Positions 9,293-19,087 of a stretch of 64,000 nucleotides of DNA are shown here, piece by piece (position 1 is the stretch's first letter; each line of letters opens with the position of its first letter). Position numbers and translations under genes: made by a program. Source of the DNA: Thalassospira sp. HJ (GTDB taxonomy: Bacteria > Pseudomonadota > Alphaproteobacteria > Rhodospirillales > Thalassospiraceae); NCBI RefSeq assembly GCF_000948415.1, contig NZ_JYII01000021.1, positions 124,001-188,000 on the forward strand, written 5' to 3'. Below the pieces are notes generated by a model that saw nothing but the letters and a program-made list of their open reading frames with translations, did not search any database and was not told the origin of the DNA.

Positions 9293-10327
9293 TCAGGCCT
9301 CATCCTTGCCATCGATCCCGGCTTTCTCAAAAGTCGCCATGCCGGTGTGGCATTCCGCCGCCGCACGCAAAAGCGGAATGGCAAGTGCGGCCCCCGATCC
9401 TTCGCCAAGGCGCATGCCGAAATTGATCAGCGCTTCCTTGCCGAGCTTTTCAATCAGCCTTGCGTGGCCGGGTTCTGCCGACACATGCCCGACCAGACAG
9501 TGATCAAGGGCATCCGGGCGCATCGCGGCCAGAACAGCCGCCGCTGCACAGGAAACATACCCATCAAGCAACACCGGAACCCGTGAAAAACGTGCGGCAA
9601 TGATCGCACCGGCCATGGCGGCAATTTCACGCCCCCCGACACAGCGTAAAACATCAAGCCCGTCATGCATCTGGTTTCTATGCAGGATGATGGCATCACC
9701 CACCACGCGCGTTTTACGGCTTAGGGTCGTGTCATCAATCCCGGTACCGCGCCCGGTCCAGTCCGCGGCATCCCCGCCATAAAGCGCATGCGAAATCGCC
9801 GCGGCCGAGGTGGTGTTGCCGATACCCATTTCACCCGGCACAAACAGATCCAGCCCCTTTTCAATCGCGCTCATGCCAAAGGCCATCGCCTCGGCACAGC
9901 CTTCATCATCCATCGCGGGTTCATTTGCAAAATCGTTGGTCGGAATTTCAAGTGCGACTTCCATGACACGCAGTTCCGCATCGACCGATTTGCAAATCTG
10001 GTTGATCGCAGCCCCGCCATTGATGAAGTTTTCGACCATCTGCTGGTTCACACTGGCCGGGAAGGCCGAAACGCCTTGCGCTACGACACCGTGACTGCCA
10101 GCAAAAACCGTGACGCGTGGGCGCGACATACGCGGACGTGAGGTGGCCTGCCAACCCGCGAGCCACAGGCTGAAATCCTCAAGCCGTCCAAGCGACCCGG
10201 CAGGCTTGGTCAATGTCGGTTCGCGTTCAAGAACGGCGGCTTGCGCTTCCGGGTCGACATCGGGAAGTTCGGCAAGAAGGGCGCGAATTTCCTCAAGATT
10301 TTGCGGCGGGTGTTTCGGATTGAACAT
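9293..10327 (-). CDS. cobT: Nicotinate-nucleotide--dimethylbenzimidazole phosphoribosyltransferase CobT
   Basis: Makes alpha-ribazole phosphate, the lower ligand of cobalamin. The ATG at 10327 has a GGAG site and gives 344 residues, the normal length. Diagnostic segments are TKPAGSLGRLED near residue 40, VFAGSHGV, GEMGIGNTTSAAAI near the middle, and LRLGEGSGAALAI near the C-terminus, which contains the glutamate used as catalytic base in this family. It is divergent from cobV across 158 bp, which probably holds both promoters. Confidence 0.96.
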   Translation of the reverse strand: MFNPKHPPQNLEEIRALLAELPDVDPEAQAAVLEREPTLTKPAGSLGRLEDFSLWLAGWQATSRPRMSRPRVTVFAGSHGVVAQGVSAFPASVNQQMVENFINGGAAINQICKSVDAELRVMEVALEIPTNDFANEPAMDDEGCAEAMAFGMSAIEKGLDLFVPGEMGIGNTTSAAAISHALYGGDAADWTGRGTGIDDTTLSRKTRVVGDAIILHRNQMHDGLDVLRCVGGREIAAMAGAIIAARFSRVPVLLDGYVSCAAAAVLAAMRPDALDHCLVGHVSAEPGHARLIEKLGKEALINFGMRLGEGSGAALAIPLLRAAAECHTGMATFEKAGIDGKDEA

Positions 10328-10485
10328 GTGGGTCTCCGGCTGGCGGCATCGGTGCTTGATGTGTTCCGCTTGGCTTCCGCGATGGTAAGGATTAGGCTCG
10401 GAAACCAATTTATTAAAGCGGTTCAGGAAGTCAGCCCAAACTAGGCCCGGGCGCAACAGATTGCCAGTTTGAAAATCGGAAATTT

Positions 10486-11334
10486 ATGGTGTCCAAAGAT
10501 CATAACCAAAACGAAACAAATATGCAAAGCGCAGATTCATCGGGCCAATCCACCCACGACACCGCGGAAAATGCACCAATTCCGGCTTCGCCGATCTCCG
10601 ATTTCTGGCGTGCTTTGGCGTTGCTAAGCCGCGTCCCGGTACGGGGGATTGATGATTTTCGAGCCGAGCTGATCGCAAGATCGGTCTGGTCGTGGCCGCT
10701 GGTCGGGCTTTTGTTGGCCGGGTTTGCCATGCTGCCCGCCATGCTGGTCTATTACCTGACAGCCAGCACCCTGATTTTTGCGATTGTAGCTTTGGCCGGT
10801 ATGGTTTTGTTGACCGGCTCGATGCATGAAGATGGCATGGCTGATTGCGCCGATGGATTTGGTGGTGGTTTTGAATGCGCGCGAAAACTTGAAATCATGC
10901 GTGATAGCCATATTGGCACCTATGGCGTTGTCGCCCTGATCCTGTGTTTTGGCCTGCGTTTTATCTTGCTGTCTGCAGCTGGTGATGCCGGGCAGGCAGC
11001 CATTCTGTTTCTGGTCATGGCAATCGTATCGCGCGCCGCCGTGCCGGTTGTGATGCATATCTTGCCGCCGGCACGCGCCGATGGTTTGGGCAAGGGAGCT
11101 GGCACGCCAAGTCTGATGATGGTGGGTCTTGGCGTTGGCCTTGCCGTGATCCTTGCGCTTGTTTTGTCGGGGGTCTTGGTGACGCTGGCCATTCTGCTTG
11201 GCGGGATTCTGGCGGTCACGCTTGTCGCGGGCGTTGCGAAATGGCAGATCGGTGGTCAGACGGGCGATGTCCTGGGGGCGACCCAGATTATGACCGAGCT
11301 GTTTGTCGGCATCGCCTTTATCGCCATCCTTTGA
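10486..11334 (+). CDS. cobV: Adenosylcobinamide-GDP ribazoletransferase CobV/CobS
   Basis: Membrane enzyme that joins alpha-ribazole to adenosylcobinamide-GDP, the last assembly step. The 282-residue product has about six hydrophobic stretches. The acidic MHEDGMADCADGFGGGF segment around residues 113-130 is the family's metal/nucleotide-binding motif, and the opening FWRALALLSRVPV is typical. The first about 35 residues are polar and poorly conserved, so the true start may be the downstream ATG at 10522. It is followed after 30 bp by the phosphatase gene, probably co-transcribed. Confidence 0.94.
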   Translation: MVSKDHNQNETNMQSADSSGQSTHDTAENAPIPASPISDFWRALALLSRVPVRGIDDFRAELIARSVWSWPLVGLLLAGFAMLPAMLVYYLTASTLIFAIVALAGMVLLTGSMHEDGMADCADGFGGGFECARKLEIMRDSHIGTYGVVALILCFGLRFILLSAAGDAGQAAILFLVMAIVSRAAVPVVMHILPPARADGLGKGAGTPSLMMVGLGVGLAVILALVLSGVLVTLAILLGGILAVTLVAGVAKWQIGGQTGDVLGATQIMTELFVGIAFIAIL

Positions 11335-11364
11335 TCAGCCAGCACAACAATTAATAGGAAAGCC

Positions 11365-11976
11365 GTGAGCACTTTGAAAACAACCCGCTGGTGGCTGGTG
11401 CGCCATGCCCCGGTCGAAAATCCCAAACGGCTAGTCTATGGCCAAAGTGATATGCCAGCCGACCTTTCCGATCAAAAGGCGCTTGAGGCTGTAGCGCGCC
11501 AACTGCCAGCTGACGCAGCTTGGGTAACAAGCCATTTGTCGCGCACACATGCTACCGCGCGCGGTCTTCAGGGTTTCATGAGTACGGACATACCGCCAAA
11601 GGCAGAAAACGGCTTTGCCGAGCAACATTTTGGTGATTGGGAGCTGCAGAACTGGAACGATTTGCCCAGGGGCGAAACAACCCGGTTCTGGACGGACTTT
11701 GCCCGTCAACAACCGCCAAATGGTGAAAGCTTTGCCGATGTTGTTGCCCGTGTCGGCCCTGTCTTTGGTCGTCTCAGTGCGGATTGGGCCGGACGCGATA
11801 TTGTGGCCGTCGTTCATGGCGGCACAGTGCGGGCGATGCTGGCCAACGCGTTGGGCTTGTCACTTGAAACCGCACTGGCGTTTCATATCGACACCCTTGG
11901 CCTGACGACACTTGAATATATCGACGGGGTCGAAGAACCGGGCTGGCGTGTGACCGGGGTCAATCAGCGCTTCTGA
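11365..11976 (+). CDS. cobC: Histidine phosphatase family protein, likely alpha-ribazole phosphatase
   Basis: A 203-residue phosphoglycerate-mutase-like phosphatase. The catalytic histidine lies in WWLVRHAPVE (the common RHG appears here as RHA), the second half of the site is SHLSRTHATA, and VVHGGTVRAML supplies the second catalytic histidine. Placement 30 bp after cobV suggests dephosphorylation of alpha-ribazole-5-phosphate, the role of CobC in enteric bacteria. Note that cobC means something else (an aminotransferase-like protein) in the aerobic pathway nomenclature. It starts with GTG and nearly meets the convergent gene at 11990. Confidence 0.85.
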   Translation: MSTLKTTRWWLVRHAPVENPKRLVYGQSDMPADLSDQKALEAVARQLPADAAWVTSHLSRTHATARGLQGFMSTDIPPKAENGFAEQHFGDWELQNWNDLPRGETTRFWTDFARQQPPNGESFADVVARVGPVFGRLSADWAGRDIVAVVHGGTVRAMLANALGLSLETALAFHIDTLGLTTLEYIDGVEEPGWRVTGVNQRF

Positions 11977-11989
11977 TCGGGAATTTTGG

Positions 11990-12664
11990 TCAGGCTGAAG
12001 CCAGTTCGATGTCGGACGCCATGTCATCAAGCGCATGTTCCGCCAGATAACGGTCGACCATATCCGGGCTCAGATCATATTTTTCGCAGATGTCGAAAAC
12101 ATCGCGCAGATAGGCCTGATAATAGGGTACCGGACGGCTGCGCGATTTGCCGCGCAGCTTGGCAACATTGGGAAAATCACCAGCAAAGGATGCATTTTCA
12201 ATCACCTGAATAACGGTGTCATCAATGATTGCGGCCGGCATCCCGCAATAGGTCTTGCCACAGGCCGACAACATTTTGCTCGCGGTCGGAACCGAAATGC
12301 CCGGCTGGGAAAGAAGTTCGTTCAACTCTTCCTGACCAAAATCCGAAATCGACATCAGGGTCACAAGGGTCGGCATATCGCGGACAAGCAGCGACAATGC
12401 GTTCACCCGAATGCCACGTTCATGGGACCAGATGATCGTTGCGATCACGCCTTTTGCCGCATCCTCGGCAAAGATTTCACGCACATCGCGCCGTGCCAGC
12501 GTAATCTCGCCCTCGGTCGCGTATTGTTCGAGAAATTCCTGAAAGGATTGATCCGGGCTGTTCAGACGGCCAAGCAACCCAAGCCACATGTCCTTGCGAG
12601 ACGACGTGGTCCAGGTTGGCGCGTTCAACTGTCGGATTTTGGAGAGATGAGAACGAATAGCCAT
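11990..12664 (-). CDS. Hypothetical protein with possible helix-hairpin-helix segment
   Basis: A 224-residue protein with no signal peptide or membrane segment. I do not recognise the family. The segment QPGISVPTASKMLSACGK followed by PAAIIDDTVIQVI recalls the helix-hairpin-helix and aspartate region of HhH-GPD DNA glycosylases, but the resemblance is short. The frame is open to an ATG at 12793, which lies inside the left arm of the repeat at 12779-13042. The extra 43 residues look non-coding, so I prefer the ATG at 12664, although no clear ribosome site precedes it. Confidence 0.6.
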   Translation of the reverse strand: MAIRSHLSKIRQLNAPTWTTSSRKDMWLGLLGRLNSPDQSFQEFLEQYATEGEITLARRDVREIFAEDAAKGVIATIIWSHERGIRVNALSLLVRDMPTLVTLMSISDFGQEELNELLSQPGISVPTASKMLSACGKTYCGMPAAIIDDTVIQVIENASFAGDFPNVAKLRGKSRSRPVPYYQAYLRDVFDICEKYDLSPDMVDRYLAEHALDDMASDIELASA

Positions 12665-12778
12665 TGGTCTTGAAAAATCCAGATTACCCCAAGTAGTTTC
12701 GGCCAAGCGTATTCCTCGACCAGCCGGGGGGATGTCTTTAACCCCGGGTTTCACCGGACCGCGGATTTTTCCGTCTCT

Positions 12779-13042
12779 AGGGACCAAATTCATTCATAAG
12801 ATCATCCCGGTCTCCCGGATTTGTGCGGATATGCGGAGAGAAATCGCAAAAAGATCTATATCTTTCAAGGTTTTGCGACAAAATAGCCCGTGCAAATCCG
12901 GGAGATCCGAAGGACAACTGATCTGAGAGAAAGCCCCTGCGTCAAATCCCTTGACCGGGGATCACCCCGCTCTGCGGGCTTTTCCTAGCTTTTTCTCTCA
13001 TATCAGTTGCCGGGGGGATCATATGAATGAATTTGGTCCCTA
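12779..13042 (+). repeat. Interspersed hairpin element, copy A (264 bp)
   Basis: One of four copies of a structured element. Outer arms are TAGGGACCAAATTCATTCAT (from 12779) and its reverse complement ending at 13042, 21 bp perfect. Inside lie a left stem (GGTCTCCCGGATTTG with CAAATCCGGGAGATC) that encloses TCGCAAAA/TTTTGCGA and AAAGAT/ATCTTT, and a right stem (AACTGATCTGAGAGAAA with TTTCTCTCATATCAGTT, one mismatch) that encloses a GTCAAATCCCTTG core and a GC-rich hairpin. No open reading frame fits the element. It lies between the divergent gene at 11990 and the cobalamin riboswitch; no target duplication is evident. Confidence 0.9.
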
Positions 13043-13183
13043 CCAGTTCAACAATATGATGTTGGCTGAAATGGTATGACCTCTCAAGAAGACAATTCTT
13101 ACAAATACTGACCTTCCGATTAGGGTGCGTGCACAACGAAGGGTTAAGTACCCAGAATGACCTTTGGCATTTTTGGCAAACCT

Positions 13184-13357
13184 GATAGGTTCGGCGCACC
13201 GTTCGGTGATGGGAAATCGGTGCAAGGCCGATGCTGCCCCCGCAACTGTATCGGGTTGGGAGATCCGGGTCGGCGCTATGGCGCCAGACCAGCCACCGGG
13301 CAACCGGGAAGGCGGATCGCTTTCATGCCCGCAGCCAGGAAACCTGCCGAAGGTATC
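13184..13357 (+). promoter_or_regulatory. Cobalamin (AdoCbl) riboswitch upstream of cobP
   Basis: The conserved core GCTGCCCCCGCAACTGTA is at 13233-13250 and the B12 box GCAGCCAGGAAACCTGCC at 13331-13348. The closing helix pairs TTCGGC near 13190 with GCCGAA near 13346. Between 13358 and the cobP start a GGCCTC/GAGGCC hairpin could act as the expression platform by competing with ribosome access. It should repress the cobP-cobW-cobN unit when cobalamin is plentiful. It is the only cobalamin riboswitch I could find in the window. Confidence 0.95.
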
Positions 13358-13423
13358 ACTATTCTTTAGATGGTGGCGACGCAATCGGGCCTCGGTGGGA
13401 GGCCATGGCGAGGAAGAAACGGG

Positions 13424-13963
13424 ATGACCCAGAATTTACCCCCCTTTGCACCCCCTGGTGGGACGCATCTGATCCTTGGCGGGGCACGATCCGGCAAAAG
13501 CCGGTTTGCTGAAAACATCATCAATCAGGCGGGCGGCGGAACCTATATCGCAACAGGGCGGGCCTGGGATGACGAAATGGCCAACCGCATCGATCTTCAC
13601 AAACAATCGCGCGGCGATCTTTGGCAGACTCTTGAAGAACCGCTTGAGCTTTGTTCGGCCTTGCAGACCTGTAATATCGCGGGCGGCAAGCCGGTTCTGG
13701 TCGATTGTCTGACCTTGTGGCTGACCAATCTGATGCTTGAAGACCGCGACATTGATGGCGAAATCACAGCCCTTTGCGATCTGCTGCCAACGCTTGTCGT
13801 GCCGGTCCTTTTTGTTTCGAACGAGGTCGGCTTTGGCATCGTGCCGGAAAATGCAATGGCGCGTGCCTTTCGCGATCATGCCGGGCGCCTTCATCAACGC
13901 ATCGCCGAATTGGCAGACAAGGTCATCCTGGTGGTCGCCGGCATTCCGATGCAGGTCAAATAG
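13424..13963 (+). CDS. cobP: Bifunctional adenosylcobinamide kinase / adenosylcobinamide-phosphate guanylyltransferase CobP
   Basis: Phosphorylates adenosylcobinamide and then transfers GMP to give adenosylcobinamide-GDP. The ATG at 13424 follows an AGGAAG site and gives 179 residues, the usual size. The P-loop GGARSGKS is at residues 19-26, followed by TYIATGRAWDDEM, the VDCLTLWLTNLM segment, and VLFVSNEVGFGIVP, all characteristic. First gene after the riboswitch, 34 bp before cobW. Confidence 0.96.
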   Translation: MTQNLPPFAPPGGTHLILGGARSGKSRFAENIINQAGGGTYIATGRAWDDEMANRIDLHKQSRGDLWQTLEEPLELCSALQTCNIAGGKPVLVDCLTLWLTNLMLEDRDIDGEITALCDLLPTLVVPVLFVSNEVGFGIVPENAMARAFRDHAGRLHQRIAELADKVILVVAGIPMQVK

Positions 13964-13997
13964 TAACATAAAGAATTGATTTTTGAGGATTTCAGAA

Positions 13998-15038
13998 ATG
14001 GCACAATTGGGCAAAATCCCGGCAACCGTTATTACCGGTTTTCTGGGCGCTGGCAAAACAACCATGATCCGCAACATGCTGGAAAATGCCGATGGCAAAC
14101 GCATTGCGCTGATCATTAATGAATTTGGCGATCTCGGTGTCGATCGCGGCATCATCAATGGCTGCGGCATCGAGGGCTGCGAAGAGGATGATGTGGTTGA
14201 ACTGGCCAATGGCTGTATCTGCTGCACGGTGGCCGATGACTTCCTGCCAACCATCCAGAACCTGATTGATCGCGATACGCCGCCTGACCATATCGTTATC
14301 GAAACGTCGGGTCTTGCCCTGCCAAAGCCTTTGGTAAAGGCGTTTAACTGGCCGGAAGTCCGCTCACGCGTGACGGTTGATGGTGTGGTGGCTGTTCTGG
14401 ATGGCGCAGCACTTCGTGATGGTCTTTTTGCCCATGATCATCATGCGGTCCAGGCCCAGCGCGAAGCCGATGACAACCTTGATCACGAAAGCCCGCTTGA
14501 AGAACTGTTCGAAGAGCAGCTTCACTGTGCCGATATGGTGGTTCTGAACAAGACGGATCTTCTGACTGATGCCGAGCGCAGCAAGGTCGAAGCCGATATC
14601 CGGGCTGAGCTGAAAAAGCCGTCGGTGAAGATCATCGCGACCGAACATTCGCGGGTGGAGAATGCCATCCTGCTGGGGCTCGGTGCCGCCGCCGAAGACG
14701 ATCTTGATAGCCGCCCGAGCCACCATGACGATGGTCATGAGCATGATCATGATGATTTCGACAGCTTCGTTGTCTCGCTTGATGCAATCAGCGATCCTGC
14801 CAGCCTTGAAAAGCGTCTGATTGATGTTGTCCGCCAGTTTGACGTTTTGCGGATCAAGGGCTTCCTTGATGTGCCGGGCAAACCGATGCGTCATGTGGTT
14901 CAGGGGGTTGGTGAACGCTTCCAGCGCTATTTTGATCGCCCGTGGGCGGATGGGGAAACCCGCCGCTCGGAACTGGTGGTGATTGGTCTGCATGGCCTGG
15001 ACCGTGATGCGATCGCGGCTGCCATCAAGGCTGCCTGA
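13998..15038 (+). CDS. cobW: CobW-type metallochaperone GTPase
   Basis: G3E-family GTPase thought to supply cobalt to the CobN-containing chelatase. The ATG at 13998 has a GAGGAT site. Walker A is GFLGAGKTT (14-22), the metal-binding CxCC-type motif is GCICC (72-76), and NKTD is the guanine specificity motif. Around residue 240 a short HHDDGHEHDHDD stretch adds metal ligands. The C-terminal CobW_C domain follows (KGFLDVPGKP). Position between cobP and cobN fits a cobalt rather than zinc role. 346 residues. Confidence 0.96.
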   Translation: MAQLGKIPATVITGFLGAGKTTMIRNMLENADGKRIALIINEFGDLGVDRGIINGCGIEGCEEDDVVELANGCICCTVADDFLPTIQNLIDRDTPPDHIVIETSGLALPKPLVKAFNWPEVRSRVTVDGVVAVLDGAALRDGLFAHDHHAVQAQREADDNLDHESPLEELFEEQLHCADMVVLNKTDLLTDAERSKVEADIRAELKKPSVKIIATEHSRVENAILLGLGAAAEDDLDSRPSHHDDGHEHDHDDFDSFVVSLDAISDPASLEKRLIDVVRQFDVLRIKGFLDVPGKPMRHVVQGVGERFQRYFDRPWADGETRRSELVVIGLHGLDRDAIAAAIKAA

Positions 15039-15136
15039 TCCTATTTGACCTGATGAAACCTGCCTGAGACCGGCTGTAAAATGCATCCGGTCTGGGCACT
15101 TTTTCGACCTAACGACGCAAGGATACGGATCCCCAA

Positions 15137-18100
15137 ATGCATCTATTGGCAGCCCAGCCCGGAATGGTCACCGACGGCAGTGAGGCCGTCGACCTTGGAC
15201 AGCAACCCGGCGATGTGGTGATCCTGTCTGCGGCCGAGTCTGAGCTGGCCTGTCTTGCCGGGGCACAGGGGCGTCTGGTCGAGGCGTTCGGGGATGCAAC
15301 ACCATCCTTGCGTTTGGCAAGCTTGCTGCAGCTTGGTCACAACATGTCGGTCGATCTTTATATCGACGATGTGCTTTCCGATGCCAAATTCATCATCGTG
15401 CGCATTCTGGGCGGGCGTGGCTATTGGGATTATGGCATCGAACAACTGGTTGCCGTTGCGCGCGCCAAGGACATTCCCTTGGTCCTGTTGCCCGGTGATG
15501 ATCAACCCGATGCGGAGCTGTTGTCGCTTTCGACCGTCAAGGGACGTGAATACCAGAATATCTGGCGCTACCTGATCGAGGGTGGACCACAAAATTCCGA
15601 GAATTTACTGCGTCTTATATACGAAAGCCTGAATTCAAACGTGAATTGGAACTGGTCGCCCGCCGCCCCGCTGGTCAAGGCTGGCGGCTATTGGCCGGGA
15701 AAGGCCCAGGCAAGCTTGGATGACATCAGGGAGAACTGGTTTGAAAATCAACCGGTTACACCGATCATCTTTTATCGTTCGCTGGTGCAGGCCGCCAATC
15801 TGGATGTGATTGACGCGCTGGTTGAGGAACTTTGTGCCAATGGTCTGAATCCATTACCGATTTTTGTCGCCAGCCTTAAGGATCCGGTGGCCGCCGCATT
15901 GGTCGAGGATTGGCTGGCCGAAACCAGCGCGGATTTGATCCTTAATACCACCGGCTTTGCCATATCTGTTCCGGGATCAGAACGAAAAGGCGGGCCGTTT
16001 GATGCGGTCGATGCGCCGGTCTTTCAGGTGGTGCTATCCGGCGGTGGCGAGGAAGCCTGGCGCGATGGCGTCAATGGCCTGGCTGCGCGCGATATCGCGA
16101 TGAATGTCGCCCTGCCAGAGGTCGATGGTCGTATCCTGTCACGTGCTGTGTCGTTCAAGGGATCGGCTGGCAAGGATGAACTCACCCAGATTGATCTGGT
16201 GAAATACATTCCGGTGCGCGATCGCGTGGGTTTTACCGCCGAACTGGCTGCCAACTGGGTGCGCTTGCGCAGAACTGACAGCAGCGCGCGCAAGGTCGCG
16301 ATGGTGATGGCGAACTATCCCAACAAGGATGCCCGCCTTGGCAACGGGGTCGGGCTTGATACCCCGGCCGGCATGATCGAAACACTGCGTGCCATGCAGG
16401 GCGAAGGATACGGGGTCGATGATCTGCCTGCGGATGGCGATGCCCTGATTGCGGCGATCAAGGCCGGGCCGACCAACGATTTCAAATCGCTTGCGACCCG
16501 CGAAATCCGTGTGACCTTGTCCCGGACGGACTATCAAAAGGCGTTTGATGCCCTGCCGCAATCCATCCGCGATCAGGTGTTTGAGGCCTGGGGCGATCCG
16601 ACGAAGGATCCGTTCTATCTGGCGAGTCAGGATGCCTTTGCGCTTTCCATCCTGCCGCTTGGCAATGTGGTGGTCGGGTTGCAGCCCGCGCGCGGCTATA
16701 ACATTGATCCGCTTGAAAGCTATCACTCGCCCGATCTGGTGCCGCCGCACAACTATTTCGCCTTTTATATCTGGCTGCGGCATGTGTTTGGCGTCGATGC
16801 CATCATTCATTTTGGCAAGCATGGCAATATGGAATGGCTGCCGGGCAAGTCACTGGCACTGTCCGAAGACTGCTTCCCCGAGGCCGTCTTTGGTCCGACG
16901 CCGCATCTCTATCCGTTTATCGTCAATGATCCGGGCGAAGGCACACAGGCCAAGCGGCGCGCACAGGCCGTCATCCTTGATCATTTGACCCCGCCTTTGA
17001 CGCGCGCAGAAAGTTACGGGCCGCTCAAGGATCTCGAAGCGCTGGTCGATGAATATTATGACGCCGCCGCGGTTGATCCCCGCCGTCTTGCGATCCTGAA
17101 ACGCGACATTCTTGAATTGGCAATCCGCATCGGTCTTGATCGTGATTGCGGGATCGAGGCCGGCGAAGACGAAGAAAGCGCGCTTGCCAAACTTGATAAC
17201 TATCTGTGCGAGCTGAAAGAACTGCAGATCCGTGATGGCCTGCATATTTATGGCAAGGCCCCGGAGGACGATCTTCTGACCGATCTTTTGGTCGCACTTG
17301 CCCGTCTGCCACGCGGCGCGGAAATCGGGCCTAAGGCATCGCTGCATCGCGCGATTGCCAAGGATATTCTGTCTGATCCGGCGTTTGATCCGCTTGATTG
17401 TGCCTTTGCCGAATTCTGGCCCGGTGCCAAGCCCGATGTGCTGGCGGCATATGATGCGGGGGATATCGGGCCGTGGCGCACCACCGGCGATACCGTGGAA
17501 CGGATCGAGCTTCTGGCACGTGATCTTGTCAAAGGCACAGTGAAGGCCGATCCGGCATGGTCGGCGGTATGTGACGTTATTTCTGATATCGAAACAAATA
17601 TTCGCCCGGCGGTAACCGGCTGTGGCCCGGCCGAGATCGAGGGCCTTTTGCGTGGCCTTGCTGGCAAGTTTGTTGAACCCGGTCCATCGGGAGCACCGAC
17701 CCGTGGTCGCCCGGATGTGTTGCCGACCGGGCGTAATTTCTATTCGGTTGATACCCGTACTGTGCCGACCCCGGCGGCCTGGCAGTTGGGCTGGAAGTCG
17801 ACCGAGTTGTTGCTGGAACGGCATGTGCAGGATCATGGCGAATGGCCAACTGCGCTGGGCTTGTCGGTCTGGGGGACCAGCAACATGCGCACGGGCGGTG
17901 ATGATATCGCTCAGGCGCTGGCCCTGATGGGGGTGCGCCCGACTTGGGATAGCGCATCGCGCCGGGTGACCGGGTTTGAAATCATGCCTGCATCGGTGCT
18001 GGGCCGGCCGCGTGTGGATGTGACCTTGCGCATTTCCGGCTTCTTCCGCGATGCCTTTCCGGGTCTGATTGATATGTTTGACAGCGCCGTGCGTGCGGTG

Positions 18101-18901
18101 GCGGACCAAACCGATGAACCGGCTGATACCAATCCGATTGCCATGCGTGTGAAGGCCGAGGCCGAAAAACTTCGAAGCCAAGGTGTGTCTGACGATCAGG
18201 CCGCCCGACAGGCCGGGTTCCGTGTCTTCGGCTCCAAACCGGGGGCGTATGGTGCCGGTTTGCAGGCGATGATTGACGAAAAGCTTTGGGAAGACGAAGA
18301 CGATCTTGCCGATGCCTACCTTGCCTGGGGAAGCTACGCCTATGGCAATGGGGCCGAGGGCACGGCGGCACGCGATCTGTTTGAAACCCGGCTTTCGAAG
18401 GTCGACGCAATCGTCCATAATCAGGATAACCGCGAACATGATCTTCTGGACTCGGATGATTATTATCAGTTCGAAGGCGGAATGACATCAGCTGTGCGCA
18501 ATCTGTCGGGCAAGCAGCCAACAGTTTATCACAGCGACCATTCCCGCCCCGAAAGCCCGAAAATCCGCACGCTTGAAGAAGAAATCGCCCGTGTTGTGCG
18601 CGCACGCGTGGTCAATCCCAAATGGATCAAGGGCGTGATGCGCCATGGCTATAAGGGCGCGTTCGAGATGGCGGCAACAGTTGATTATCTGTTTGCCTTT
18701 GCCGCGACTGCGCGCTGCGTTGCCGATCATCACTTTGATCTGGTCTATGACGCCTATCTTGGCGATGCCGAGGTGCGCGATTTTATTGCCGATCACAATC
18801 CCGATGCGCTTCAGGATATCAAGGATCGCCTGAAGGAGGCGATTGAACGCGGGCTCTGGCAACCGCGGCGCAACAGTGTTTCCGCCGATCTGGGAAGCTA
18901 A
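15137..18901 (+). CDS. cobN: Cobaltochelatase subunit CobN
   Basis: Large subunit of the ATP-dependent aerobic cobaltochelatase that inserts cobalt into hydrogenobyrinic acid a,c-diamide. The 1254-residue length is typical. Recognisable segments include VVGLQPARGYNIDPLESYHS, IHFGKHGNMEWLPGK, LPTGRNFYSVDTR and VWGTSNMRTGGDD, matching the CobN/ChlH family in order. The CobS and CobT-type AAA+/VWA partner subunits are not in this window. It lies 98 bp after cobW and is probably under the same riboswitch. Confidence 0.97.
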   Translation: MHLLAAQPGMVTDGSEAVDLGQQPGDVVILSAAESELACLAGAQGRLVEAFGDATPSLRLASLLQLGHNMSVDLYIDDVLSDAKFIIVRILGGRGYWDYGIEQLVAVARAKDIPLVLLPGDDQPDAELLSLSTVKGREYQNIWRYLIEGGPQNSENLLRLIYESLNSNVNWNWSPAAPLVKAGGYWPGKAQASLDDIRENWFENQPVTPIIFYRSLVQAANLDVIDALVEELCANGLNPLPIFVASLKDPVAAALVEDWLAETSADLILNTTGFAISVPGSERKGGPFDAVDAPVFQVVLSGGGEEAWRDGVNGLAARDIAMNVALPEVDGRILSRAVSFKGSAGKDELTQIDLVKYIPVRDRVGFTAELAANWVRLRRTDSSARKVAMVMANYPNKDARLGNGVGLDTPAGMIETLRAMQGEGYGVDDLPADGDALIAAIKAGPTNDFKSLATREIRVTLSRTDYQKAFDALPQSIRDQVFEAWGDPTKDPFYLASQDAFALSILPLGNVVVGLQPARGYNIDPLESYHSPDLVPPHNYFAFYIWLRHVFGVDAIIHFGKHGNMEWLPGKSLALSEDCFPEAVFGPTPHLYPFIVNDPGEGTQAKRRAQAVILDHLTPPLTRAESYGPLKDLEALVDEYYDAAAVDPRRLAILKRDILELAIRIGLDRDCGIEAGEDEESALAKLDNYLCELKELQIRDGLHIYGKAPEDDLLTDLLVALARLPRGAEIGPKASLHRAIAKDILSDPAFDPLDCAFAEFWPGAKPDVLAAYDAGDIGPWRTTGDTVERIELLARDLVKGTVKADPAWSAVCDVISDIETNIRPAVTGCGPAEIEGLLRGLAGKFVEPGPSGAPTRGRPDVLPTGRNFYSVDTRTVPTPAAWQLGWKSTELLLERHVQDHGEWPTALGLSVWGTSNMRTGGDDIAQALALMGVRPTWDSASRRVTGFEIMPASVLGRPRVDVTLRISGFFRDAFPGLIDMFDSAVRAVADQTDEPADTNPIAMRVKAEAEKLRSQGVSDDQAARQAGFRVFGSKPGAYGAGLQAMIDEKLWEDEDDLADAYLAWGSYAYGNGAEGTAARDLFETRLSKVDAIVHNQDNREHDLLDSDDYYQFEGGMTSAVRNLSGKQPTVYHSDHSRPESPKIRTLEEEIARVVRARVVNPKWIKGVMRHGYKGAFEMAATVDYLFAFAATARCVADHHFDLVYDAYLGDAEVRDFIADHNPDALQDIKDRLKEAIERGLWQPRRNSVSADLGS

Positions 18902-19087
18902 CGGGTCAACTGCCGCTTGTTGTTGGAATCACGGGAATTTTACCGTCGGAACAAACCGGGCAGTTGAAACGTTACGTTTTCGCACCATATCTCAATTAAC
19001 CAACTGTTAATAAGTTGTGAGGGACGGGGCACCCCTATCGGATCGCCTGCATGGGAAGCAGGTTGATTGAACAGATCGGAGGCCGCG

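Noticed and set aside
12665-12793. Upstream extension of the hypothetical gene to an ATG at 12793
   Set aside because: The ATG is inside the repeat arm and the added residues look non-coding; kept as an alternative only.
13436-14254. 272-codon open frame on the minus strand
   Set aside because: Antisense to cobP and cobW, both firmly identified.
16850-18439. 529-codon open frame on the minus strand
   Set aside because: It lies wholly antisense to cobN, whose protein is unmistakable, and its translation shows no domain-like pattern.
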